From Oikopleura dioica (lineage: Eukaryota; Chordata; Appendicularia; Copelata; Oikopleuridae): 64,000 nt of DNA. Both the position numbers and the translations under genes were made by a program. Below the pieces are notes generated by a model. That model saw only the letters and a program-made list of their open reading frames with translations. It searched no databases and was not told the DNA's origin. The DNA is taken from positions 2,299,001 through 2,363,000 of the forward strand of contig OU015567.1 of assembly GCA_907165135.1 (NCBI GenBank). The letters run 5' to 3'. Shown here piece after piece: positions 46,882-57,500 of the stretch (position 1 is the first letter of the stretch; each line of letters starts with the position of its first letter).

Positions 46882-47147
46882 ATACAAAAAAAACGCTTCC
46901 TGTTTTAATTTAGATCTACTGTTTTAGTTAAAAAAAACTAAAAAATGCTAGACACATAAATGCAGCAAATCAATTCACAGTCAGATTTCATGCAAAACAC
47001 AGATGCAATTACTCTTGACACAAAATTGTCAACCTGAGACAGAGAGAGAACCATTACTGTATATTTTTAATCTGAACCTAAACGATCATTTTAATAACAA
47101 GTAATCAAGAAGCAAAAAAATTAATTGGTTTTTTTGCAGAAACGGAA
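46882..47147. other. Intergenic between the HAD phosphatase and HAGH 3' end
   Basis: AT-rich, no feature recognised. Confidence 0.35.
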
Positions 47148-50100
47148 TTAAAAGTTATCCTTCATTTGTCGCGTCTTTCCAATCACTTCGACGTCTGTTT
47201 TTCCTCCAGTAGCAGTTTTAAGGGCTTCCTCGCGATATCTCAAAAATGGATTGATTTTCTTTTCATCCCCGAATGTCGATGGGGTCGTTGGTTCTATTTC
47301 ATCGGTTGGAAAATACTCCAAAGTCGATTTATTTTGAATTGCAAAAAATGACAAACGTCGAATCGGGGAATCAAGTGTATCCGATTTTACTTTCTGTCTC
47401 GCGCTCTTGGGTTAAGCCCTTGACGATAGTGTTTCGGATTGACCTAGGCCAGCGGCGGCTTGAACTCAGCCTTAGCGGGGCTTAGCAATTCACGTTCTTT
47501 CTATTCGAAATTGAGTAGTCAGAATTCAAGCCTTGGCAACTTTCATCAGCATCTTTTTCAATATTTGATGTTTGAAATTGAATACAATACAACTAGAAGA
47601 AACACGAAATAGTTAACAATCTCGCCTTCTAAGGCAAGACACGGCGAGGCTAATCTGCTCATGACGATTTGTTCTGATCAAATATCTTTGAAATAATATG
47701 GAACCAAAGCTGATGAATTTTCCCTTTTCAAAGTAACCCTACAAAATTATAAATACAGCGAGATGTTGGGTCCATTCCATATTCTGTTCAAAATCCGGGT
47801 ATGGCAAGTCGAATGAAAATATATTAATCAAATTTAAATAGATACAAGCATTAATAGTTTTCTATAAAATTGGCTATCATAACATTGCTATAACAGTGTT
47901 AATATATTTTCATTCGACTTGCCATACCCGGATTTTGAACAGAATATGGAATGGACCCAACATCTCGCTGTATTTATAATTTTGTATGGTTACTTTGAAA
48001 AGGGAAAATTAATCTGCTTTGGTTCCATATTATTTCGAAGATATTTGATCAGAACGAATCTCGTCCAAGTCAAGGGTTGGCAATTAGGAGTCTCCTCGAT
48101 CGAGGTAAATTGATGAAACCCGATGAAAGCAGGCCAATTGTCGTCGATCCCCAGGCTGGGACCCCTATCAATAAAAAAAATGTAAATTGATCCACTGCTG
48201 TTTATGCTTGCCTAAATCTACGATTAATACTCGTGAAATTTCATGATCATTGAAAACGTTTTCGCGCGAGCATTCGTGCGAATCCGCTGGTCTTGACATT
48301 AACTCCACCTAGTGCCTTGGCTCTCGAAAGATCCCAGCGTAATCCGAGCGCCCTCTCTCCTTTCACGATGCCGTATTTAACGCAGAATACGCCGCTCAGA
48401 AATCATACTACTCGAACCAACAAATTCGAGTTTTATAAAAAAAAGCTAGAAAATGAAACTTGTTGCTGGTCTCGTCGCCTTGGCTGTAAGTGATTTTTCA
48501 GAGAAGATTGATTCGAGAAGCAAAATAAAGATACCCGGACTTTCGAATAATAAATTTTCTTTAGTCGGCCAAAGAAGTTGTCACCGAGTTCTGCGGGGCT
48601 GACCTTAACGCCGCCTACGACACAACTGGTCTCGAAATCAACTATGTGTAAGTCTAAAACCCTTTATTTAAGGGAGTAGTTCTCAGTAATGTGAACTTTC
48701 TATGGGATTTTTTCCTTCGAAATTATGGCTACTGATAAGATCCTTTGATATTGATAGAAATTTTAAAAGATCCATTTCAGTTTGACAAAGAGAAAGACCT
48801 GGGACAACCGAGACCCTGAGAAGATCCAAAAGAAGCCACGAGGACCCTCTCACTGGCGAGATGTCGTCCGAGTTGAGTGTGCCGCTCAGGGCCGAGCTCG
48901 ACCACAGAACCTCAATCCCCAGGGTGGTTATCCAGTCCAAAAGGTAAAACAACTACCTTATATTTTCACTCACTAACTATTTTCTGAAGGCTGCTCCAAT
49001 GGTCAAATGCACCCGAAAAGGACCAAGCGGATCGCAAAAGCTCAAGCCCAACTCCCGACGATACGCCCGATCAAAGATCCTCCAGTGGTACCAGGCAACC
49101 TGTATGTAAAATGTCAAGATGAAAGAAAACAACAATATAACCAAATGACCAAATGAAAAATTATATATACGTATATTGATGTTTCATAAAAAATAAATTG
49201 AATACAAAACAAAAACCACTCCTTTCTTTCAGAAAAATACAACCCATATGTACATTCTTCATTGCCTTCAGCAGGAAATTAAACCTCTTGAACTCAAATT
49301 AAAGAGTAGATTCAGATAAAAGACGCATCAAGGCAGAGTTACCGGAGTTAACCTCTTACCCCCTCTCGCGTTCAAATGAGAGTCGAAGTCGTATCACTAA
49401 CGGGTTAATCCCCCACCGATTAGCTAATCAGAGTATAAAACCGCTTGCATATACACATTTTCGGTAAACGAAGAAACTTGTCTTCGAAAAAAGAAAGCGA
49501 TGAAGTTTTTCGCAGGACTCGTTCTTGCTGCGCAAGCAAGTACCAATATTGCACTTGGCACGCTTGTTGACAACTGGTGCGGATTCGACCTCCACGATTT
49601 TTACGAGACTACAGGACTTGCTCTTGAATACCGGTAAGGGGAAACTAGAGAATTCCGCCAAAAGAGAACATTTTTGTTATGATTTTATAGGAAAAGGAAT
49701 GACATATGATATTTAAATTTCCAACAAGGAAAATGAGGGAAAACTTTGAAAACTCTTGAACGAAACTTCGAGATCTTGCTCGATATTGAGACCCCCCTTT
49801 GAACCTATCGTATTAAGAGTGAAGCCCCGAAAGACCTGGGAAAACCGAGACGAGGAGAAGATCGCCAAGCGACCACGAGGGCCATCCCACTACCGAGACG
49901 TCGTCCGAGTCAACTGCGCTGTCAACACCCGTGGCGGCAGCAACCACGAGAACTTCACTCCACTTGGTGGTTACCCAACCCAAAAGATCGCCCCAATGGT
50001 CAAGTGCACCCGAAAGGGGCCAAACGGCACCCAGAAGCTCAAGCCCAACGCTCGAAGATGGAGAGGAAACAAAATCGTCGACTGGTATCAGAAAAACTGC

Positions 50101-52059
50101 TTGTAACTCATCCTTTTACTTTCTACCTAATAAATATAGCCCTCAAAAAGTGCTCTTTATTCTCGTGAAGTCAGTTGTAAAACTCAAAAAGGAACACGTG
50201 AGCCGGAATAGTTAACTGGTCTTTGCTAATCCAGTGACACCGTAATTTAAGAGCTCAGGGAAAATGCAGGTGAAAGCACTTCTAATTTAGACTAATCCCC
50301 AGAACCTCTCGGTTTTCCAACGGGAATATAAAAAGCCATACGCGGCGGTTTCAGGAACTAAATCATCATCAGTCCGGGAAATATTCAGGACAGAGAAATA
50401 TCAAAAAAAAAATGAAACTTGCTTTTGGTCTTTTTGCATTTTCCGTAAGTCTTTAAAAACAGGCAAAGATATGGCTGATATTCTTAATTTCAGGCTGCTG
50501 AAGTCATCACTTCCTGGTGCGGAGAAGATGATTTGAACGCATATTACAACACAACAGGACTCGATATTGAGTACTAGTAAGTCTGAAAGCAGAATATCTC
50601 CAACTATGAGCGTTTTCCTAAATAAAATCCTCTTAGCATGTCCAAAAGAAAGACCTGGGCAAACAGAGACCCCGAAAAGGTCCAACAACGACCAAAAACC
50701 CCTGCTCATTACAGAGACGTCGTCAAGGTCCGATGCGGTGCTCAAGCTCGACGAGGCTACAATTCTGAACCTCTTGGATCCTGGCCCGTTCGAAAGGTTC
50801 TTTCAGTAAACACCTAGCTTCTACTAACAACTGTTTACTAGCAATCACCAATGATCAAATGCACCCGAAAAGGACCCGGTGGTGTTCAAAAACTCAAACC
50901 CAATGGTCGACGATTCTTCCAGTCCAAGGTTCAACTCTGGTTCCAGCAGACCTGTGCTTAAAATATTCTCCTCTGATGGGATTCTGGTATTTCTCTCTGT
51001 TCAAAACAAATAAGAATAAAACATCAAATTTTTAACCGATTGCCTGAGATTTCTCGAAGATCGGACACTTCCTTCTGTCGCGCCTTGAGATCTTCGTTTG
51101 ATGGATCGACAGATAGAGCGAATCGGATGTTTGAGGCGGAATATTCATGCGCAAAGTACATTTTGTCATCATCGGAAACAGAGGAGAGTATATGTTCGAC
51201 TGTAGTTAACAGTTCTTCGGGCGTTCCTAAAAGAATGGTTCAAGATTTTTCACGTAGATAGAGGAGATGATTCCACTTATTTCGTAGTTAATCATGGTCA
51301 AAAAGGATTATTGATACCCAAAAACTTGAGTTTACTGAAGTTACTGAAGTAAACCTGTTTTTCAAATCCGCTCACCTTCAAATAATCGTCCACAACCAGC
51401 ATTAAACAACGTATCTCCGACAAAAACAGCCGCTTCACCACTGCTTGACTGGACAATGTACGTACTAAATTCTTTTTCTATCTTCTATGCGGAGTAGTTA
51501 TTTACCTATGGCCCGTTGTATGACAGGGAGTATGAAGAACTTTAACATCCAATCCACAAACGGACAAGTCCTGAACCGCTTTCTTCTCCAATTGATTAGT
51601 TATTCCGTGAATTCTTTCGTCCAAGCCAAAAACTTCTAGCTGTGGATAAAGTCGCTTCAGTGGAATGTTCCCTCCATCGTGATCAGCGTGATGGTGGGTG
51701 CAGAGGATTGTCTCAAGAGAAGTTCCGAGGCCGATGGTTTCGTGGGCGATTCGTTTGTGATCGACGGGGTCGATGGCGAAGGCTCGTTTCGAATTGACTG
51801 GCTTCACGAGGTACATGAAGTTGTCGCTAGAAAGATTGATTAGGCCCTTCCTTCTTATAGGAAAGAACCTGAGTGAGGGAACAATAGTGACAGTAAAGTC
51901 GCCATGATCGACAGTCTTGACTTTCGAGTGACCCTTGATCATATCTGTACTGCTTCGACGACTCATTCTATACTGACTCGTCACCCGTAGAAAGGAATTG
52001 GCGACGTCGGAGGCGCCGAACGTTTGAACTGCTTTGTTGCGCAAAAAGCTGATTATCAT
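47148..52059 (-). CDS. HAGH: Glyoxalase II (hydroxyacylglutathione hydrolase) with nested genes
   Basis: Exons 51869-52059, 51506-51826, 51376-51464, 51044-51226 and 47148-47293 join to 930 bases, 309 aa, and all phases agree. The metallo-beta-lactamase site THHHADHDGG is at residues 107-116, followed by CHTTGH, FVGDTLFNAGCGRLFEG and FAHEYSASNIRFAL. The last exon supplies the family's C-terminus (EPTTPSTFG, NPFLRYREEA, and KDNF at the end). The enzyme hydrolyses S-lactoylglutathione in cytosol and mitochondria; the first 50 residues could be a mitochondrial leader. The last intron is 3750 bases, GC-AG, and contains three plus-strand genes. A 42-base intron in exon 1/2 is itself stop-free. If the long intron were not used, the protein would end at a TGA near 51024 and lack the C-terminus. 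Confidence 0.85.
47671..48055. mobile_element. Palindromic MITE inside the HAGH intron
   Basis: 47671-47825 (starting GTTCTGATCAAATATCTT) is a near-exact reverse complement of about 47900-48055, with a loop of about 75 bases. The few differences include small indels. No coding content. Confidence 0.8.
48374..48380 (+). promoter_or_regulatory. TATA-like box of secreted gene A
   Basis: TATTTAA, 73 bases before the start codon of gene A, at the position of the TATAAAA boxes of genes B and C. Confidence 0.45.
48453..49109 (+). CDS. Small secreted four-cysteine protein A
   Basis: Exons 48453-48485, 48565-48647, 48781-48943 and 48990-49109 join to 399 bases, 132 aa, all GT-AG. Signal peptide MKLVAGLVALASA, then FCGADLNAAYDTTGLE, RKTWDNRDPEKIQKKPRGP, RDVVRVEC, GGYPVQK, MVKCTRKGP and WYQATCM. 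Four cysteines are shared with the two neighbours. The mature protein is basic. It is one of three tandem paralogues on the plus strand inside an intron of HAGH. No known family is recognised; a weak WxNRDP resemblance to cytokine-like folds was not strong enough to use. Function unknown, probably extracellular. Confidence 0.88.
49434..49440 (+). promoter_or_regulatory. TATA box of secreted gene B
   Basis: TATAAAA, 60 bases before the start codon of gene B. Confidence 0.65.
49500..50106 (+). CDS. Small secreted four-cysteine protein B
   Basis: Two exons, 49500-49633 and 49818-50106, join to 423 bases, 140 aa. Signal peptide MKFFAGLVLAAQAS, then WCGFDLHDFYETTGL, RKTWENRDEEKIAKRPRGP, RDVVRVNC, GGYPTQK, MVKCTRKGP and WYQKNCL. 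It is the same family as genes A and C, but lacks the intron after the signal peptide and the one after GGYP-x-x-K, so two of three introns have been lost (or were gained in A and C). Product extracellular, function unknown. Confidence 0.9.
50327..50334 (+). promoter_or_regulatory. TATA box of secreted gene C
   Basis: TATAAAAA, 78 bases before the start codon of gene C. Confidence 0.6.
50412..50961 (+). CDS. Small secreted four-cysteine protein C
   Basis: Exons 50412-50444, 50494-50576, 50637-50796 and 50842-50961 join to 396 bases, 131 aa, with the same phases as gene A. Signal peptide MKLAFGLFAFSAA, then WCGEDDLNAYYNTTGLD, RKTWANRDPEKVQQRP, RDVVKVRC, MIKCTRKGP and WFQQTCA. The GGYP of A and B is LGSWP here. 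It ends only 83 bases before exon 4 of HAGH on the other strand. Function unknown, probably secreted. Confidence 0.9.
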
Positions 52060-52154
52060 TTTACAACTCGATTTTTACTGCCGATTTCTTAAATTCTCCA
52101 TTTGTTTGTTTTTCAGGAACAGGCAGTTGGGATTTATTTAAAAGGATGATTCTA

Positions 52155-53398
52155 TCAAAAAGGCGCAGGAGGGGGTAAGCAATCAGAACTATCCTCATTG
52201 TAAGTGCATAAAAGTGAATCTACTCTTCGACAATCATCAGATTCGACAGAAACTAGAGCAGCGTTCACAATCGCGCCCAAAGAATCGCCCTGGCCGAGAT
52301 CTCCAACGAGAGGAGAGGCAAGTTCTGCGGAAAATTCATCTTCTACTTCCACTGAGCCTTTTTTCTCGATCTTCTGCTTCTTAAAATTGGGTTAAAATTG
52401 CAATTTGAAGAGACCGGACGAACCTTTGATTTTCGCATGGGACTTCCTTCAAGATGAATTCGATGAATGCTGTGCTCGGCGTGAATTTCGTCCCACAACG
52501 CTGATTCGTCCCTGAAAATCGGCGACCCTGGCTTCTCACTCTCCTCCTCTTGGCCGGTCACGAGTTCTTCTCTGTACCAATCATACAGTCCCTCGACTCC
52601 CTTCCCTTTTTCTGGCACAATACCTATCTTTTCAACAGTCTTGTCCAAAATCGTCATGAAATCTTCTTTCTCCAGCGGACTTTTGCGTATTCTAGCGATT
52701 TTTTCACGAATTCTTTTGGCACTTTCGCCGAAGTTGTTGAGAAAGAGCTTCGTAAGATCGACAAGAAGGTCAACTGCGTCTTTGTGGACTTCTTCAAAGC
52801 CCTGCGCGCGGGCGAGAAGCTTGATCGAGTAGAAAAGGGCAGCGTCAGAGCTTTTTTCGTCGAGATAAAGGCTCTTTTAGGGGATGAAAATGACTGATTA
52901 CATAATTTTCAAATGAAAAAGACAAAAAAAGCCCTAATTGATGCTCTTGGCTAGGCCTACGCGCTTTTACTTTCAGACTGTGATTCAGGTTTTCTATACA
53001 GTTTGCCGAGCGCAGATGCCGCTTGTACGAGACTTTTGTATCCCTAACTCTTGGACAATTTCTTCTAATTCAGACTTTTCTTCGGTGTCATTTTTCTTCT
53101 GATTCTGAAAAATCTCATCACGGCTGAATCGCTGAAAGTACTGATCCAATGAACTTTCTTTCGACAAATTTGGAACAGTGTTTTCTTCGTCTTCTTCATC
53201 GTCTTTTTCTTTCTTTGGGAATCTAAGTTGTTTTCTCATGAAGCGGCAGGAGACCGGTGGAAAAGAAGAGGTCTGAGGAGAACGGGTAGAAATGATGGTT
53301 TCTTTTTGTGGAGAGACTTCGCGGAACTTCGCAGGAATGAGGATTATTGGGACGGGAACGCGCTCGTCAGAGGGTGGTAGTTCTCCCCAATACGGCAT
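52155..53398 (-). CDS. SUPT7L: SUPT7L (STAF65-gamma), SAGA/STAGA complex subunit
   Basis: Exons 53000-53398, 52424-52873 and 52155-52379, all phase 0 with GT-AG introns, join to 1074 bases, 357 aa. The N-terminus MPYWGELPPSDERVP with LIPAKFREV matches the YWGEIPxS...LLPREFRLV start of SUPT7L. Residues 134-182 form the histone-fold (bromodomain-associated) region LLARAQGFEEVHKDAVDLLV, which pairs with a TAF10-type partner in the SAGA co-activator. DFMTILDKTVEKIGI follows, as in vertebrates. The tail is acidic. The start lies two bases after a CATTCAG acceptor. The stop is 95 bases upstream of the HAGH start on the same strand. Confidence 0.85.
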
Positions 53399-54563
53399 TT
53401 CTGAATGTTAAAAAGTATTTTTACTGTCTACCAGAAACCCTTTGTGAGATTTTTATTCAAGAAATTACAATTTTTAAGGAAATTCAGTTATTATGAATCT
53501 TCAGACTGAAGACTTCAGTATTATGTAAGATGAAATTAAAAAACTTTTTGCAGGGAAAAAAATGACTTCCTCCTTTTTTGGGCTCATAAAAAAGCCCGTA
53601 AAATTTTGAGTCGAGTGGTCAAGATTTGGCTCAGAAATATAAGTCGATCACGTCACAGGTGACGCTAGAAGATGGCGAAAATGGCCATTTTGGGCAAACT
53701 TTGAGTCACTTTTTGAGCGACTTTCTGATGGAATTTTTCGATGTTAGATAGCTCAAACGAAAGCTTATCAAAAACTGAAGGTTCATTTTTGAGGGTTTTC
53801 ATTTTCGATGAAATTTTTTTTTCGAAAAATTCTAGAGCCAACTTTTTATTATTTTTTTAAAAAATTCGTCAAAATGTACCTTCAATTTTTCCTGAGCTTT
53901 TATTTGAGCTATTGAACACTGAAAATTTCTAACGGAAAGCCTGTTAAAAGTCGACTCAAGGTTTAGCCTTTTTAGAACCTTCTGACGTCATTTGTGACGT
54001 CATGCTCTAGAAAATACCCACATAAATAAGGAATTTTCTACTCAGTTTTTCACGCTCTTTCTGATGAGCATAAAAACGGATAGTGTGATTTTTTCTGCTG
54101 CAAAAAGTTTTTTAATTTCATCTAAGTTATATAAAATATATTAATATTATTATCATAATATATTATATTAATATACTCATATTAACTAGTTATAAAATAT
54201 AACTAGTAGTCATTCTAATTATTTTTCAGAAGAATTCAATAATAGACTCTCATGATTCATAAACAGTCGGATGATAGATATAAATGACTTTTGCGGAGAT
54301 AAATCGTGACCTCCATCGTGCTAAAGGGAGCTAGAAGTAAAGTTTCTTCATTTCATCTCTAATTCATCAATTATTTTTTTTCATTTGTTTTCCTTGAGAT
54401 AGAATTTTAAGTCACATCTAATTGGCGCGCCTTTTTGGAAGACTCGCGCTGCTGGAAGCTCTTCACATTTCATTTCTCTGCTTCAAGAACTGATCTCAGC
54501 GTATTGTTTTTAATTTCTCATTTATGTGTTTTATTTAGATAGTGTTTATTAAATCACAAGAGT
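53399..54563. other. Intergenic, AT-rich
   Basis: No gene is recognised. 54125-54205 is a very AT-rich block of ATATTA/TATAAT variants that could fold on itself (AACTAGTTATA...TATAACTAGT). 53640-54010 contains several TGACG/CGTCA-type words without a clear array. Confidence 0.4.
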
Positions 54564-57500
54564 TTAGCTTTTTCGATAGTTTGAGGTTCTATTCTTCCAA
54601 ATGTTCTGGAGCACATTCGATAAGGGTGTCTTCTCTTTTTTCATTTCATACTGAAGTTGCTTGATAACAAGCCAAAAAAGAACCGTCAGAGTTATCAGCT
54701 GAACCATCATATATCCAAGAAAGCCGATTTCAAATCGATTCATGCATCGAAAAGGCGCTAGAATTGCATTCCCCTGATAGTCATAATCGAAACATCCTTC
54801 AAATCTCCTCCCAAATCTGTCACTGTTTGTTGAACTGAGTTCTTGTAGAGCTGAGGGATGAAGTTCTTGCAAGTAGTCTTGATAAATGGTTCGTGAAGGA
54901 ACAAGTTGATCAGAAAGAATTGTCGAATTTTTCGTGAAATCGAATCGAGTGATTTTCGGGTTGAAGCTTTCGTATGATCCGGCGAACCACCAGTCAGCGA
55001 TTGAGAGGACGAGAGTGACTGTATCGAAGCAAATGATGAGTAAGAAAGAAAGGGATGCAAGAAGATATATTCGCCAAAACTTCTTAATCTCCGCCACTGG
55101 TTCATAAAAGAACTCTTCTAGTCTTTCTCTTTCCATGATCAGCACGACAATATTTTGCAATGTATATAGCAGGTAGACAGCAATGCAGATATTGGGGAAG
55201 ATGGTAACAGGAGGAAGGGCCCTTGTGTAGGATAAATACAGTAAGAAGGCTGCTGGAACTCTTGTAACCAACGAACTGCCGAGGAAGATCAAAAAATCAA
55301 GGATTGACGTGATTGTTTTGTTGCTTACTTCAAGTTTGTAAATTGTCGTGAAATAAACTGACCCGGAAATAGCCCCGAGTAAGATACACTGAAACGGATA
55401 CATCCAGCTAAGACTTTTTTGCATTCCGATTAAGTCTGCAGAATGAATTTTCAGGTTGATTATGAAAGTTATAACCAGGCTCAAAAAGCATTGAATGATC
55501 GGAAGAAGTAGCCAGAAAATCTGCTTAGAATCATAAACTCGCCGCTGATTAACCATTTGAGAAAGATTTTCTTGAAATCTTTCGCAGACTGAAACTATGG
55601 TGAACACAACTGTTCCAAGAATAATCATGACAGAAACAAACAATAGGCCAACAAGAGCTCCAATTTTCGATTCTCTTTCGTAAGTTAAGAAAAAGGCTTC
55701 ATCTTCGTGCGGGATTGAGAAGTCGAGAAGCTCTTGAACTTCCTCTGTGATATTCTTGGTTTTTGCTTGGAAAAGAATTTCAAAAGAAGAGAATTTCATC
55801 TTTCCAGGAGAAGTGAAGATGTTTTGGGCGAAATTTTCTTTTTGCTCCTTGACCCAATCAGGTCGAAAATCGCGGATATCAAGGAGAAAAGCTTGTGTGA
55901 TATTTTCTGACGCATAACTTATTGAAAGAAGATTCACAGCCATCTTGATCAGTTCGGTTCTGTTTCTACTCTTCTCATTTCCGATGACAATCGAGTAATG
56001 CTGAAAATTTGAGGAAAATGGGTTTATTGTCTTTAGACATTTCTTGTTGCTCAACAAAATGTTAAATGATTTCTTCATCGGCTCTGGCGCAAGAGTGGTT
56101 AGACTGATATGAGAATCTTCTATTTCAATTTCTCCAACGGTCATATTCCATTCATTATTCAGAGGTATTTCATCAACGAGCAACTCTGAGAGATAGAAAA
56201 ACAAGAATTTTGGTTCCTCTTTTTTCACATTTCTCAATTCTGCTTTGATGGACAAAGTCGGTTTCTTGAAGAACTGAACTGTCGGATTCCCTCTGGCAGT
56301 AAAAGGAACTTGCCACGAAATGTCGCTTTTGAAAATGTTCGCAAAACAAGCATCAATTTCTATCGAAGCCTTTTTGCTTCCAAATCCGATGAGTGCTGGA
56401 GCTGAAGGCTGACAGATGTCAGAGCCGGAAACATGATGGTAGTTTGTGTTACAAGCGCATTCGTATGACCCGAGTGTATTTTTGCACTTTGAAGTGTAGA
56501 GATTCAACTCGTCTCGGATGTTCTTTCCTGCTAGTTTCCACAATTCTGGCTCGGGACAATCCGCTAGATCTTCTCCGCATTCATCAATGTCAACACAGAT
56601 TTCATCCTTTTTCTGATGAAGCCGGAAGCCTCTGGGGCAAATACAAAAATAACTTCCTTCAGTATCAACACACTGTGCCGGTGCCTCGCAAAAATGCGTT
56701 CCTTTTGTGCATTCGTCAATATTGCGACAGTTTTGACCATTTCCAGAGAATCCAGGGAGGCATTTGCAGATGGCCCCATTTTCAAGACAAACTGCATTTT
56801 TTGAGCAATCTTTGCAAGATTGATTTCTCTTGCAGAAGCCTCTTTCATCCCTTTCCGTCCAGCCAAGTGATTTATCACATGAACACGTCTTGTCCGGAAC
56901 ACAAGTTCCTCCCTTCTCGCAAAGGGGGAAGCAACTCTTTCTCTTCTCAACCGGCCCCAAGCAGCCATCAAGACCGACATGTCCATCCATACAAATTCGC
57001 CTGGTTCTTCTGTGGCCTTTCCCACATTCTGCATCACAAGATGTCCATCTTGTCCAGCTAGACCATTTTGGGCAAGATTGATTTTTGCATGAGTCTCGCT
57101 CTTCTAGTTTTTCTTGCTCACATCCTTTATCACCAGGCTCTCCATTCAAACAGGGTCGTTCGCGAAATCTTAGACCTTCGAAAATAACCAAAAAGAACTG
57201 TGATAAACTTACCTCCTCCACAAGTCTTTGAGCATTCCGACCATTCGTACCACTCAGCTGGATGCGGGCAGCCGTTAAAAACACACTCCCTCGTTTCCTC
57301 GTACTCCTCCTTGATATCACAACCATCATCTCCCGGATTCCCTCCAACACATGTCTTCTCTCTGAACTGTTTTCCCTTTCCAAGACATTGTGCTGCTTCG
57401 CAAACAGACCACTGATTCCAACTCGACCAAGTCGGACAGCTTTGCGTATTACAACTCGCTAGTTCTTCAGCATCTTCTTCTTTACACATATTTTTGTCAA

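Noticed and set aside
48453-50961. IL-17-like cytokine identity for the secreted family (WxNRDP motif)
   Set aside because: The cysteine number and spacing and the rest of the sequence do not fit; a short motif is not enough.
51024-51043. HAGH ending at the TGA just after exon 4
   Set aside because: This would remove the conserved C-terminal region, which is present in frame at 47148-47293; still possible as a minor form.
52994-53034. SUPT7L first exon ending ...ICARQTV stop, or other-frame C-termini
   Set aside because: A GT donor at 52999 joins in phase 0 to the histone-fold exon, which the family requires.
54758-55105. 115-codon minus-strand open frame
   Set aside because: It lies out of frame inside the membrane region of the receptor and is a shadow.
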